Origin: SAR324 cluster bacterium
Lineage (GTDB): Bacteria; Bdellovibrionota; UBA2361; JAAZON01
Assembly (NCBI GenBank): GCA_012797725.1
Contig: JAAZON010000022.1
Span: 1-11,968 of the forward strand
Length of the DNA: 11,968 bases
Direction: 5' to 3'
The position numbers and the translations under genes were made by a program. This document shows, one piece after another, positions 1 to 8,079 of this stretch (its first letter is position 1; every line of letters begins with the position of its first letter). Under the pieces are notes generated by a model. It did no database searches. It worked only from the letters and a program-made list of their open reading frames with translations, and had not been told where the DNA came from.

Positions 1-1573
1 AGATAGTACTTTTATTTGCAGCAGACTTGAAAGCGATGCAGGTCCCACTAACAATTGGGCCAATCCAGAAGAGATGAAATCAAAGTTAATGCAGCTCTTT
101 AATGGAGCAATGCGTGGTAGGACGCTGTATGTTATCCCTTTTTGCATGGGTCCTCTCGGATCTAAAATTTCTCATATCGGGATAGAAATTACAGACTCTG
201 CTTATGTCGTTGTAAACATGAGAATAATGACTCGTATGGGCAGGGAAGTCTTGGATTCCCTTGGATACAGTAATGACTTCGTCCGCTGTTTACACTCCGT
301 GGGCTTACCAATTCCGCCCGGTGGAAATAGTCCTTCCTGGCCTTGTAATAAGGAGAAATATATCGTTCATTTTCCTGAAGAACGAAGTATTTGGTCTTTT
401 GGGAGTGGATATGGGGGTAATGCCTTACTTGGAAAAAAATGCTTTGCCCTTCGAATTGCTTCTTGCATGGCCAGAGATGAAGGCTGGATGGCTGAACATA
501 TGTTGATACTCGGTATGGAATCTCCTTATGGGGAAAAGCGCTATATGGCAGCCGCTTTTCCGAGTGCCTGCGGAAAGACAAATCTCGCAATGCTTGTTAC
601 ACCACCAGCACTAAAAGGTTGGAAGATCTCTACTATAGGAGACGACATTGCATGGATTAAACCTGGTGAAGATGGGCGGCTTTATGCAGTAAATCCAGAA
701 AAAGGCTATTTCGGTGTGGCGCCAGGTACCTCCATGAAGTCCAATCCTAATGCAATAGAGTCCCTTTCCCGTAACGCAATTTTTACAAATGTTGCACTAA
801 GCCCTGAAGGGGATGTCTGGTGGGAAGGCATGACAGAGAGTCCCCCGCCCCATTTGCGTGACTGGCGTGGAGAAGACTGGACTCCAGACTGTGGTAGGTT
901 GTCCTCGCATCCCAACGCTCGATTTACCGCACCAGCCGCTCAATGCCCATCTATTGACCCCGATTGGGAGAATCCGGAGGGAGTCCCAATTGACGCATTT
1001 ATATTCGGAGCAAGAAGAGCCACTACCATTCCTCTCATTCTAGAAGCTTTCTCGTGGATTCATGGAGTCTATGTCGGAGCAATGATGGGCTCTGAAATGA
1101 CAGCTGCCGCAGCTGGAACCATTGGACAAGTTAGAAGAGATCCTTTTGCTATGCTCCCTTTTTGTGGATATCACATGGCTGATTATTTTAGAAATTGGAT
1201 TGAAATTGGTTCTAGATTAACCAATCCGCCTAAGATCTTTCACGTGAATTGGTTTAGAAAAAACTCAGAAGATAAATTTATCTGGCCAGGATTTGGAGAA
1301 AATATTCGAATCCTCAAATGGATTTTCGATAGGATTAACAACAATTCAGGCGCTATTGACACTCCTGTTGGCCGAATTCCAACATATGATGATATCGACT
1401 GGACTGGTTTAGAAAACTTCTCAAAAAATGCCTTTAACAATATTGTTGAAATTGACAGGTCAGCCTGGAAGCAAGAATTGAATTTCCAGAAGGAATTTCT
1501 TGAGAATCTTGGAAACAAGGTTCCACGAGAATTAATAGATGAATACGCTAAACTCGAGAAAGGGTTATCATAA
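1..1573 (+). CDS. pckG: Phosphoenolpyruvate carboxykinase (GTP), 5'-truncated by the window edge
   Basis: Catalyses oxaloacetate + GTP to PEP + CO2 + GDP in the cytosol, the entry step of gluconeogenesis. The frame is open from base 2, upstream of the first ATG at 74. The residues encoded there (ending [12 protein letters not shown]) are typical family sequence, so the true start is outside the window. 523 residues are visible, of about 600 in the family. The visible part has the [17 protein letters not shown] block near 110-160, the P-loop with the reactive cysteine PSACGKTN near 560-590, the kinase-2 metal motif GDDIAWI near 640-660, the FGARR block near 1005-1020, and the conserved [13 protein letters not shown] near 1283-1323. 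All key motifs seen are intact. The gene is read towards the minus-strand gene at 1635; no strong terminator is evident in the short gap. The family assignment is secure, and the GTP rather than ATP type follows from these motifs. Confidence 0.96.
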   Translation, partial: DSTFICSRLESDAGPTNNWANPEEMKSKLMQLFNGAMRGRTLYVIPFCMGPLGSKISHIGIEITDSAYVVVNMRIMTRMGREVLDSLGYSNDFVRCLHSVGLPIPPGGNSPSWPCNKEKYIVHFPEERSIWSFGSGYGGNALLGKKCFALRIASCMARDEGWMAEHMLILGMESPYGEKRYMAAAFPSACGKTNLAMLVTPPALKGWKISTIGDDIAWIKPGEDGRLYAVNPEKGYFGVAPGTSMKSNPNAIESLSRNAIFTNVALSPEGDVWWEGMTESPPPHLRDWRGEDWTPDCGRLSSHPNARFTAPAAQCPSIDPDWENPEGVPIDAFIFGARRATTIPLILEAFSWIHGVYVGAMMGSEMTAAAAGTIGQVRRDPFAMLPFCGYHMADYFRNWIEIGSRLTNPPKIFHVNWFRKNSEDKFIWPGFGENIRILKWIFDRINNNSGAIDTPVGRIPTYDDIDWTGLENFSKNAFNNIVEIDRSAWKQELNFQKEFLENLGNKVPRELIDEYAKLEKGLS

Positions 1574-1634
1574 GTATAAGGAGAGATTAACTTGGGGTTT
1601 TCTTTGTCCTGAGCATCTTAATCAAATGAAGTCT

Positions 1635-1868
1635 CTAGTTTTGGTAGCCCTTGGAGCGTAGAGAGGCTTCAATAGCACAACCTACATCTTCATCATCTTC
1701 GGCATCCAAGTACCGAGATGTATCCGCACGAAATATTTTGAAAACCCTGTGTGTGGTTTTTCTTTGACGAGGCTTAGGGATCTCGTCGTCGTCATTAATC
1801 ATCACAAAACCAGATTCTGTGCCATTACCTGAATCTGCCCCAAAACTGACATCACCCTTAAACCTCAT
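1635..1868 (-). CDS. Small hypothetical protein with an acidic stretch
   Basis: A 77-residue protein of unknown function. I chose the ATG at 1868 because an AGGGGG ribosome-binding site lies four bases upstream; the longer reading from a TTG at 1889 would place that site inside the coding region. The sequence is charged: an acidic MINDDDE patch, then a basic KPRQRK segment, a middle stretch HRVFKIFRADTSRYLD, and an acidic AEDDED near the C-terminus. There is no signal peptide, membrane segment or recognised domain. It is divergent from the plus-strand small genes starting at 1987, with a 118-bp intergenic region holding two palindromes. The good ribosome-binding site and mixed composition favour a real gene, but the short length keeps this uncertain. 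Confidence 0.6.
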   Translation of the reverse strand: MRFKGDVSFGADSGNGTESGFVMINDDDEIPKPRQRKTTHRVFKIFRADTSRYLDAEDDEDVGCAIEASLRSKGYQN

Positions 1869-1896
1869 AAAACCCCCTTCGAACCTCAATAAAAAC

Positions 1897-1909
1897 TAGG
1901 AGACTCCTA
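1897..1909. promoter_or_regulatory. Palindrome TAGGAG-A-CTCCTA between divergent genes
   Basis: Perfect 6-bp arms around a single A, 28 bases upstream of the minus-strand gene starting at 1868. Its place in a short divergent intergenic region suits an operator for a dimeric regulator, but no regulator gene is adjacent. It is too tight to be a good RNA hairpin. Function is inferred from position and symmetry only. Confidence 0.35.
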
Positions 1910-1960
1910 ATTCCATTATCCACTCTTCTAAGATTTATACTTCCGTTTTAACTGCAAATG

Positions 1961-1974
1961 AGAATGGTCATTCT
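1961..1974. promoter_or_regulatory. Palindrome AGAATG-GT-CATTCT upstream of small plus-strand gene
   Basis: 6-bp arms around GT, ending 12 bases before the ATG at 1987. Together with the palindrome at 1897-1909 it puts one symmetric site near each of the two divergent starts. The two sites differ in sequence, so a single shared regulator is not implied. Confidence 0.3.
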
Positions 1975-1986
1975 ATATGAGAGCCT

Positions 1987-2181
1987 ATGATTTGGCCCCA
2001 AGCACAAGACTTGAGTGAAGTATTAACTGAAATAGACAGATTCGCACATTTATCAACTAGGACGTTGATAAGACTAACATCTCTTTGGGGCATCAAGTCT
2101 CTCTTATTTACTCAATCTTTAAATTTGTTATCATCAAACGTAACTGCTTTACATTTGTTCGAAGTAGGAGAAGATCTTTGA
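1987..2181 (+). CDS. Possible small hypothetical protein, coupled to the next gene
   Basis: A 64-residue reading frame from ATG with a weak GAGAG purine stretch just upstream. No family is recognised. The only argument for it beyond length is context: its TGA stop overlaps the TTG start proposed for the following gene in a TTGA arrangement, which resembles translational coupling. It could instead be the remnant of a longer gene that continues in the next frame, or non-coding. Confidence 0.35.
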   Translation: MIWPQAQDLSEVLTEIDRFAHLSTRTLIRLTSLWGIKSLLFTQSLNLLSSNVTALHLFEVGEDL

Positions 2182-2636
2182 CCTCAAATCTTCCGAAGCG
2201 GCTTACCCAAATTGCGACTCCTTCTATTTCCACATGCTTCATTGAGCATAAAGAGGAACGCTTAAGATTCAGAAGCCTTCGATGGGAAGAAAGACCTGGT
2301 ACACGTGAGTTATTACATGATCGAATTAAGGGACGTATTCGTTATATCTTAGATCGTCTCAAACGTGATTCTGTGGTGGTGCCGACATACCTTGGAGACG
2401 TCATTGTATCAAATGACACAAAGAAAGGGGCATACCGAGTCGCTCTACTCTGGCCTCACAAAGACGGGAAAATAAAGCACGACTATCGCCTTGGCAGACA
2501 TGCTGTTCCGGAAACAGACAATGGATCAACACTTGTTATCCACGGCTTGCTATCCGCTGCCCTTCATACAATAGAAAACAGAAACAAAAAGCTAAAAACA
2601 AATCCTGGCTATGCTAGGAACAGACTAGGCAGTTAA
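2178..2636 (+). CDS. Hypothetical basic protein with TTG start
   Basis: A 152-residue protein that I do not recognise. The frame is open further upstream to a TTG at 2085. I place the start at TTG 2178 because AGGAG at 2166-2170 lies seven bases before it and no equally good site precedes an ATG. The N-terminal third is basic. The middle is helical and charged (RELLHDRIKGRIRYILDRLK). The C-terminal half has a beta-like segment (TYLGDVIVSNDTKKG.YRVALLWPHKDGKI) and then a helix (VIHGLLSAALHTIENRNKK). There is no signal peptide or membrane segment. A weak terminator-like hairpin follows at 2678-2697. It converges with gluconokinase. A real gene seems likely; the function is unknown. Confidence 0.65.
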   Translation: MTSNLPKRLTQIATPSISTCFIEHKEERLRFRSLRWEERPGTRELLHDRIKGRIRYILDRLKRDSVVVPTYLGDVIVSNDTKKGAYRVALLWPHKDGKIKHDYRLGRHAVPETDNGSTLVIHGLLSAALHTIENRNKKLKTNPGYARNRLGS

Positions 2637-2677
2637 TGAATCCTGCTCCTCTTACACTCTCTATGATAATCACCGCA

Positions 2678-2697
2678 AGAAGGCTCCTTCTATTTTT
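2678..2697 (+). terminator. Weak Rho-independent terminator after the 152-residue gene
   Basis: A short hairpin AGAAG-GCTC-CTTCT is followed by A and five T. It lies 42 bases past the stop at 2636 and in the intergenic gap before the converging gluconokinase gene. The stem is only five (at most six) base pairs, so termination may be partial. Confidence 0.4.
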
Positions 2698-2716
2698 CTG
2701 ATATCCGTCTGTATGC

Positions 2717-3208
2717 TTACACTGATAATTTCAATAACGTTCTTATTTCAGCTGTTATTTCTTGTGGGGTTCTATTGATATCTACGGTAAATGCATCACC
2801 AGGAGGTTCTAATGCCTCAAATTGACTGTTTAAAAGCGCTGAATTCATATATTCATGTTTGCGAATGGCAAGCCGCATTTCAATTATTTCTGGAGTGCCT
2901 TTGAGATAGACGAACACAACCTCTTCATTATCATTTTTTAATATCGCTCTATATTTCTCCTTTAGAGCTGAACAAGCCAAGACGGCATTTGTTTCTGTAA
3001 TCACAAGACGTTCAATTAAGCGTCTAAGCAGACGAAGCCAAGGCATCCTATCTTCATCTGTAAGGGGGATTCCTTTCTGCATTTTCTCCTTCATTTCCGA
3101 AGAATGAAAATCATCACCATCATAAAACTCCCAGCCTTCTTCTTGCGATAGCAGTTGCCCAATTGTGCTCTTTCCGCAACCGCTCACCCCCATTAGAACT
3201 ATAACCAT
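2717..3208 (-). CDS. gntK: Gluconokinase
   Basis: Phosphorylates gluconate with ATP to 6-phosphogluconate in the cytosol. The ATG at 3208 is preferred over the TTG at 3244: it has a GAGAG purine stretch six bases upstream and places the Walker A motif GVSGCGKST at residues 7-15, as in the family. The product is 163 residues, within the usual 160-190 range. Further family features are YDGDDFHS after the first strand, the LTDEDRMPWL substrate-binding motif, ACSALKEKYR, and the SQFEALEPP segment near the C-terminus that closes over the nucleotide. It is divergent from the 6-phosphogluconate dehydrogenase gene, whose substrate is its product, so the pair forms a short gluconate-to-pentose route. 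No gluconate transporter or GntR-type regulator is visible in the window. Confidence 0.93.
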   Translation of the reverse strand: MVIVLMGVSGCGKSTIGQLLSQEEGWEFYDGDDFHSSEMKEKMQKGIPLTDEDRMPWLRLLRRLIERLVITETNAVLACSALKEKYRAILKNDNEEVVFVYLKGTPEIIEMRLAIRKHEYMNSALLNSQFEALEPPGDAFTVDINRTPQEITAEIRTLLKLSV

Positions 3209-3372
3209 AATTGCTCTCTCGCCAATTCTAAAAAACTTCGTCAATAGCTAAAAAACTTAAACTTATATTTAGATTCCAGCTTATGACAGCTATCAACTAT
3301 TACAAATCTTTACACTATGAGCATACACTAGTAACCTTCAAAAGTATCAAAAGACTATCTGGAGAAGATAAA
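3209..3372. promoter_or_regulatory. Divergent promoter region between gntK and gnd
   Basis: 164 bases separate the chosen start codons. The region is AT-rich. It must hold the promoters of both genes unless they are read from outside. On the minus strand a TTGATA / TAAATA pair with a 19-base spacer is a possible promoter for gntK, but the spacing is long. An AGCT-tatgac-AGCT repeat lies in the middle. No element is clear enough to name with certainty. Confidence 0.35.
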
Positions 3373-4797
3373 ATGGCACTGGCAGATGTTGGACTCATCG
3401 GACTGGCTGTGATGGGTGAAAATCTTGTTCTTAATATGGAACGAAATGGCTTTAAAGTAGCTGTTTTTAATAGAAGCCCGGATAAAGTTACCCACTTCGT
3501 ATCGGGCTTGGCCGCTGGCAAAAATATAGTTGGGGCAAAAGATCTCAGAGACTTCATTGACTTGCTCTCAAAGCCAAGGAAAATAATCTTGATGGTTAAG
3601 GCTGGCCCTGCTGTTGATCAATTAATTTTACAACTTCGCCCCTTCCTGGAAGAAGGCGATCTCATAATTGATGGCGGAAATTCGCATTATAAAGACACTC
3701 AAAGACGGTCGACGGAGCTTGAGTCTGCTGGCATCCTTTTTAGCGGGACTGGAATCTCAGGCGGCGAAGATGGTGCGCTGCATGGTCCAAGTATAATGCC
3801 TGGTGGATCAAAAAAAGCATGGGATCTTGCGGCTCCAATATTTGAAAAAATAGCTGCCAAAGCTGAGGATGGCTCTCCATGTTGTGCTTGGATTGGTCCA
3901 GATGGAGCAGGACATTTTGTTAAAATGGTGCACAACGGCATTGAATATGCTGACATGCAGTTGATTACGGAAGCATTTTTTCTCATGAAGACCCTACTTG
4001 ATCTTAACGCAAACGAACTGCACGAAGTTTTTAGAATTTGGAATGCAAGCCGACTCAATAGTTACTTAATAGAGATAACGGCCAAAATTTTCCTCGTGAA
4101 AGATCCAGATACAGGGAGGCCTTTGATTGATTTGATTTTGGATCGAGCTGCTCAAAAAGGCACCGGCAAGTGGACCACGGAAAGCGCTTTAGAATTGGGT
4201 GTTCCAACTCCTATGTTTTCTGAGGCTGTGTTCGCAAGATCCATGTCAGCCCTAAAAGCTGAGCGAGTCTATGCCTCCTCTATACTACCTGGGCCAAGAG
4301 TGAAAAAACTTAAGAGAGATTCATTCTTGAACTCAGTGGAACACGCTCTCTTTGCCAGTAAAATTTGCTCCTATGCCCAAGGTTTTGCCTTGATGAAACA
4401 AGCATCTGAGGAATATAGGTGGAGACTAGATCTCTCAAAAATTGCATTAATTTGGAGAAATGGTTGTATAATTCGTTCGCAATTTTTGGAGCTTATCGCA
4501 ACTGCCTTTGCTGAAAACAACAAGCTGAACAATCTCTTGATAGCCCCCTATTTCAAAGATGTTCTTTTTACAGCACAGTCAAGCTGGAGGGATGTCATAT
4601 GCACTGCAACAAAATATGGGATTCCAATTCCTGCCTTCGCTTCAGCCCTTTCATACTATGATAGTTACAGGCAAGACGTTCTAGCAGCTAATTTAATCCA
4701 AGCCCAAAGGGACTTTTTTGGGGCACATTCTTATGAAAGGGTGGATAAGGAAGGGACGTTTCATACTAATTGGGAACTTATGGCGAAAAATCCATGA
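3373..4797 (+). CDS. gnd: 6-phosphogluconate dehydrogenase, decarboxylating
   Basis: Oxidises 6-phosphogluconate to ribulose-5-phosphate and CO2 with NADP+ in the oxidative pentose phosphate pathway. The frame is open from 3283, but I place the start at ATG 3373: GGAG lies eight bases upstream and the protein then begins just before the Rossmann motif GLAVMGENLVLNM, giving 474 residues (about 468 is typical). Family signatures in order are IIDGGNSHYKDT, GTGISGGEDGALHGPSIMPGG, the catalytic GHFVKMVHNGIEYADMQ with its lysine and glutamate, and AAQKGTGKWT. A C-terminal helical tail ends GTFHTNW. Key residues are intact. It is divergent from gntK and functionally paired with it. Start choice and function are both well supported. 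Confidence 0.96.
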   Translation: MALADVGLIGLAVMGENLVLNMERNGFKVAVFNRSPDKVTHFVSGLAAGKNIVGAKDLRDFIDLLSKPRKIILMVKAGPAVDQLILQLRPFLEEGDLIIDGGNSHYKDTQRRSTELESAGILFSGTGISGGEDGALHGPSIMPGGSKKAWDLAAPIFEKIAAKAEDGSPCCAWIGPDGAGHFVKMVHNGIEYADMQLITEAFFLMKTLLDLNANELHEVFRIWNASRLNSYLIEITAKIFLVKDPDTGRPLIDLILDRAAQKGTGKWTTESALELGVPTPMFSEAVFARSMSALKAERVYASSILPGPRVKKLKRDSFLNSVEHALFASKICSYAQGFALMKQASEEYRWRLDLSKIALIWRNGCIIRSQFLELIATAFAENNKLNNLLIAPYFKDVLFTAQSSWRDVICTATKYGIPIPAFASALSYYDSYRQDVLAANLIQAQRDFFGAHSYERVDKEGTFHTNWELMAKNP

Positions 4798-5008
4798 TTT
4801 TGTTCCTAAGCCTGTTTGATGCAGAAAGAAATAGCCCATAAGGGTTATTGTTGTACCCTTCAAGAAAATAAGGACTCTTTACCGATAGTTTGAGAACATT
4901 ATAGAGACGGGGCTGCCGTATTGTTGTATACTTAGTTAAGCAGAAACCTGAAATGATAAATTTTATAAAAAGGTCTTTGCAGGACTTTATATAGAATAAG
5001 GAGAGAGT
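4798..5008 (+). other. Intergenic region after gnd with overlapping hairpins and a 15-base repeat
   Basis: Two hairpins share sequence and cannot form together: AATAGCCC/GGGTTATT (4830-4849, one G-U pair) and AAGGGT/ACCCTT (4840-4860). Either may act as a weak gnd terminator, though no clear T-tract follows. The 15-mer at 4846-4860 recurs with two changes at 4919-4933, where it contains TATACT, a possible -10 element for the gene at 5009. A matching -35 box is not evident. Confidence 0.35.
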
Positions 5009-5392
5009 GTGGAACAAAGACAATCCCCCGCATATTTGTGGCTCCAGAAAGCTCAACCAAACATACGCTGGAGACTCGTAGGGCCAAACATTAAAAACCC
5101 CTTTGACTCCCTTGCAACCGAACAAAGACTTGAAGAATACGTGGGTGATAAATTTGCTTTGATGGAAGTTTGCCAAGTGTTAGCCATCATGGATGAATCT
5201 ACAATACTCAAAATCACGGATCTTGACGCATTGCAATTCACCACTGAGCACCCAAACTTAGTGAGTCTATCCCGCGAAGATTTAGAGGCTTTCTTAAAGA
5301 CTTCCGGGGTATGGGATAAGCTTATTGCCGAGTTCAGCGCATTGCAAAAAGCTTGTTCTGAGGAACTCAAAACGCGCTCCGGCGTTTTTTAA
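5009..5392 (+). CDS. Hypothetical protein with GTG start
   Basis: A 127-residue protein of unknown function. The start is GTG at 5009, with AAGGAG at 4998-5003 and a five-base spacer; the first in-frame ATG would lose about 50 residues. The sequence looks like a soluble, mostly helical protein: an aromatic, basic N-terminus (PAYLWLQKAQ), a charged helical centre, and a C-terminal helix (REDLEAFLKTSGVWDKLI) followed by EFSALQKACSEELK. There is no signal peptide or membrane segment. The last codons form an intrinsic terminator (5369-5390). It converges with the minus-strand secreted protein gene. Two long minus-strand frames lie over this region but lack a plausible start signal. The ribosome-binding site and terminator support a real gene. 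Confidence 0.7.
   Translation: MEQRQSPAYLWLQKAQPNIRWRLVGPNIKNPFDSLATEQRLEEYVGDKFALMEVCQVLAIMDESTILKITDLDALQFTTEHPNLVSLSREDLEAFLKTSGVWDKLIAEFSALQKACSEELKTRSGVF
5369..5390 (+). terminator. Rho-independent terminator embedded in the end of the coding region
   Basis: Stem AAAACGC / GCGTTTT with loop GCTCCG, running into a tract of six T at 5385-5390. The stop codon TAA at 5390-5392 shares the last T of the tract. The stem is symmetric, so it could also slow transcription arriving on the minus strand from the gene ending at 5465, but the longer U-tract is on the plus strand. Confidence 0.7.
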
Positions 5393-5464
5393 TTTCAGAT
5401 GCGCAACGAGTTTCACCACGATCTGATTCGAAATGGTCTGATTATACCCTATAAATGGAAATGA

Positions 5465-5962
5465 CTATGGCGATCTGACAAAACCTTCACGTTTTGTAAA
5501 ATTATTTATTTGCACTCCAAAACGTCTAGTAACTATGATGATTCCGCCTGAAGAGCCCGCTACTTTTTTTGCTTTTCGCGCTAAACTCTGACCAGAATCT
5601 CCACTGCCATAGGGCTTGCCATAATAGCGCTCTCCATACGGCCAACCACGTGACCAAAAACCCAAAGCTCCGATCCTTTTTTTGCAGTTCACATCATAAA
5701 CATTCTTTTTCCGTGGCCCATACCAATACTTAAAATTCTGCACTATTAACGTTGCACCCCGTGCACCATGAACATTTATAGGCTTATACAAAATGCCCCC
5801 ATCCCGAAACTTTTTTAACCGCACCAGGTTTCTGCAATAAGAGTTAACAGGAGTGCTACTGGGTGTAACTGTGGGAGTAACAGTCGGAGTCGCCGTTAGC
5901 TCTTGTGCCTCTGCACAAAAAATATGGAAAAGAAGAACCAAAATAAATGCAATTGTTCTCAC
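5465..5962 (-). CDS. Small secreted protein with Thr/Pro-rich linker
   Basis: A 165-residue protein of unknown function, probably exported. Residues 1-19 are a typical Sec signal peptide (hydrophobic core AFILVLLF, cleavage expected after AEA). A low-complexity TPTVTPTVTPSSTP linker follows at about residues 24-38. The mature part is basic, rich in Gly, Tyr and Trp (WSRGWPYGERYYGKPYGSG), and has two cysteines that could form a disulfide. The C-terminal part has a likely beta strand (GGIIIVTRRFGVQI). The start is GTG at 5962; GGAGAA lies 12 bases upstream, slightly far. It is the last gene of a minus-strand cluster, 81 bases after the macrodomain gene, and may be cotranscribed with it. The cysteine at residue 16 is not in a lipobox. 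Confidence 0.75.
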   Translation of the reverse strand: MRTIAFILVLLFHIFCAEAQELTATPTVTPTVTPSSTPVNSYCRNLVRLKKFRDGGILYKPINVHGARGATLIVQNFKYWYGPRKKNVYDVNCKKRIGALGFWSRGWPYGERYYGKPYGSGDSGQSLARKAKKVAGSSGGIIIVTRRFGVQINNFTKREGFVRSP

Positions 5963-6043
5963 GATCTCAAAATGTTCTCCATTGAATAGTTCTTAGCTAT
6001 TATAAGAAACGTGATATCGTTCTTCAATCTTGTTTTTCTGAAC

Positions 6044-6577
6044 TTATGCCTTCAAATTCATATCTTCTGCGACTTTAGCATAGACATTTAGGCTTTCATC
6101 ATCAAAGCAGACAAGAAAGATTTTTTTTATACTGACACTTCTTGATAGAAAGCTCTGAATGACCTCTAGAGCTATTCTTGCAGCACGTTCCTTAGGAAAT
6201 CCGTAAACCCCGGTGCTAATAGCTGGGAAGGCAATTGTTGATATACCGTTATCTACGGCAAGACTCAAACTCTGCTCGTAACATCTGCTCAGTAATAGGT
6301 CTTCCCCTCTTCTCCCACCTGTCCATACCGGACCCACGGTATGAATGATGAATTTCGCCCGCAGATTATAGGCCTTTGTAAGTTTTGCATCACCAGTCTC
6401 ACAGCCGCCAATGTTTCGACACTCTTCCAGCAAACCAGGCCCAGCAGCCTTATGTATTGCTCCATCTACACCACCTCCTCCCAGCAAAGTTTTATTGGCC
6501 GCATTAACAATCGCATCTACGTCAAGGGTTGTTATATCCGCAATTATAATTTCCGCTTGGCCCTTTAATATCTTCAT
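6044..6577 (-). CDS. ymdB: Macrodomain protein, O-acetyl-ADP-ribose deacetylase type (YmdB-like)
   Basis: A single macrodomain of 177 residues, the same length as E. coli YmdB, covering the whole protein. The family hydrolyses O-acetyl-ADP-ribose and removes ADP-ribose from acidic residues. Seen here: [20 protein letters not shown], then the binding motif [20 protein letters not shown] with Asn28 and Asp38 at the places of the catalytic Asn25 and Asp35 of E. coli, then HTVGPVW and [13 protein letters not shown] (phosphate loop). All are intact, so the enzyme should be active. Its ATG lies 56 bases inside the end of the upstream 513-residue gene in another frame, and its own ribosome-binding site is weak, which suggests translational coupling. 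E. coli YmdB also modulates RNase III; whether this one does is unknown. The name rests on similarity, not proven orthology. Confidence 0.93.
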   Translation of the reverse strand: MKILKGQAEIIIADITTLDVDAIVNAANKTLLGGGGVDGAIHKAAGPGLLEECRNIGGCETGDAKLTKAYNLRAKFIIHTVGPVWTGGRRGEDLLLSRCYEQSLSLAVDNGISTIAFPAISTGVYGFPKERAARIALEVIQSFLSRSVSIKKIFLVCFDDESLNVYAKVAEDMNLKA

Positions 6578-8063
6578 TGTGGTCTAGTCTCTTTAATCTT
6601 TCACGAGTGGAATTGAAAATACCTAAGCTTCTTTCGGCCATATACTGGATCGTAAGTTTCTGTTCACGCTCTGGAGTGCAATATAGCAAATACTCCTCAA
6701 TTGTCTCAGTGTCACTCAAGCCTAAATCTGCTAGATCTCCGACAAGCTTAGCTAATGCCTCTTTACGAGCATTTCTTGAGTTTAAATGCTGATATGAGGC
6801 CAACGGAATAGCTAGACTTCTATTAACAATACGCTCTTGTTTGATTGGGTCAACTATGTTAGCCAATGCTTTACGAATTGAGTTTGGGGAGTGCCATTCC
6901 ACTTGATTGAACAATTCCGGCCACTCAACTATAAAATGAATTGGACGAGGCGAAAATCGCTCAGTCTCAATTGGCCCAATCTCGTGGGCCGGATTCATAC
7001 TCAAAGCCACCAATTCCCCGTTATGTCTATCAAAAAACTTCTTCAGATTTGTGATGGTTTTCAAAACCATGTAGCGAGAGGCTATGAATGCGGAGCCTTT
7101 CTCGCTTCCATCTACAACTATGTTAGATAGCTCATTGCAATCATCTGCTGACATACACGTATGGAATATCACATCAGGTCTCAGCATTGCATAAACCTTC
7201 TCGGCTCCCACAAAGGCAAGTATTAATTTCTGCACCAATGTCAATCGCTCCATTCGCAGCGGGTCTGGAAACAATTGCATCATGTCTTTAGGCAAATCAT
7301 TTACAAGACCAGAAAGAAGCCATTTTGTTTCGCTATAAAAAGCTTGTGTTTGGGTTGAGCTATTATCGAAAAATTGATGAACTCTAGATTTTTCAAAACA
7401 CCCTCCTTCTTGGAAAAAAATGTGTTTCACATCTAATGCAAATAACTTCCTAAGAATTTTATACTGGTATTCAGCGTGACTCTGGATAGTCACACTATCC
7501 ATGCCATGTTTTATAGGTCTAAGTTGATAAAATCGCATTATGCTTCCATAGGCAGGATCGCCACCAAATAAAAGGTACTCATCATTACCGTCAACTCTAG
7601 GGTTGAACTGAATTTCAAGAATTCTATCGATGACTTCTATGCTCTTGGCATAACGAAGCAAATACGCCTTCAGGGGCATAACTTCCGGGTTAATTCGAAG
7701 ACTTTCTCTTGAAATTAACTTTCGACGCCAATTAACAATATCAAAATTCATTTTCTCAAGAGCAAGTAGCTGCGCTTGTACAGAAGAAAGATACGAAAAA
7801 TCTGACGGATCTATTTCAGCAGCTTCTCTAACTAAAATAAATTCTTCAGATGCAGCAAGTTTATTGCTTCTAAGAACCTTGGAAATTGTCGATGAGTTCA
7901 GACGATGTCTTTCTTCAATTCTGTTATTCTTTTCAGGTTTGCTATAAATGAGAGAAAGCTTAAGTGTTCCTCGATCCTTACTGCCCTTTGTTTCGAATAG
8001 TCTATAGCTGTCTTCAAGCTGATTTTTTGAGCCTTGGGCCCCTTCTTGGCCATTAACTTCCAT
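6522..8063 (-). CDS. Unrecognised 513-residue protein, overlapping the macrodomain gene
   Basis: I do not recognise the family. The ATG at 8063 is preferred over the ATG at 8093: AGGAAG lies seven bases before it, while the upstream ATG has no such site and sits inside a strong hairpin. The first 50 residues are polar and probably disordered. A largely helical region follows. Around residues 150-220 ([14 protein letters not shown], then [16 protein letters not shown] and HIFFQEGG) the pattern of a conserved His/Gln helix followed by a strand ending in Glu-Gly vaguely recalls the ChaN/TIKI/TraB-type fold. This is a guess. The centre is helical ([21 protein letters not shown]), and the C-terminal third is charged. 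There is no signal peptide or clear membrane segment. The overlap with a macrodomain gene suggests a link to ADP-ribose chemistry, but no ADP-ribosyltransferase motif could be identified. Confidence 0.85.
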   Translation of the reverse strand: MEVNGQEGAQGSKNQLEDSYRLFETKGSKDRGTLKLSLIYSKPEKNNRIEERHRLNSSTISKVLRSNKLAASEEFILVREAAEIDPSDFSYLSSVQAQLLALEKMNFDIVNWRRKLISRESLRINPEVMPLKAYLLRYAKSIEVIDRILEIQFNPRVDGNDEYLLFGGDPAYGSIMRFYQLRPIKHGMDSVTIQSHAEYQYKILRKLFALDVKHIFFQEGGCFEKSRVHQFFDNSSTQTQAFYSETKWLLSGLVNDLPKDMMQLFPDPLRMERLTLVQKLILAFVGAEKVYAMLRPDVIFHTCMSADDCNELSNIVVDGSEKGSAFIASRYMVLKTITNLKKFFDRHNGELVALSMNPAHEIGPIETERFSPRPIHFIVEWPELFNQVEWHSPNSIRKALANIVDPIKQERIVNRSLAIPLASYQHLNSRNARKEALAKLVGDLADLGLSDTETIEEYLLYCTPEREQKLTIQYMAERSLGIFNSTRERLKRLDHNEDIKGPSGNYNCGYNNP

Positions 8064-8079
8064 TTCACTACTTCCTATT

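Noticed and set aside
3283..3372. Thirty-residue N-terminal extension of 6-phosphogluconate dehydrogenase
   Set aside because: The family begins just before the Rossmann glycine motif, and ATG 3373 has its own GGAG site.
4778..5176. Long minus-strand frame across the gnd-5009 gap
   Set aside because: It overlaps the end of gnd and the start of a better supported plus-strand gene, and has no good start signal or domain.
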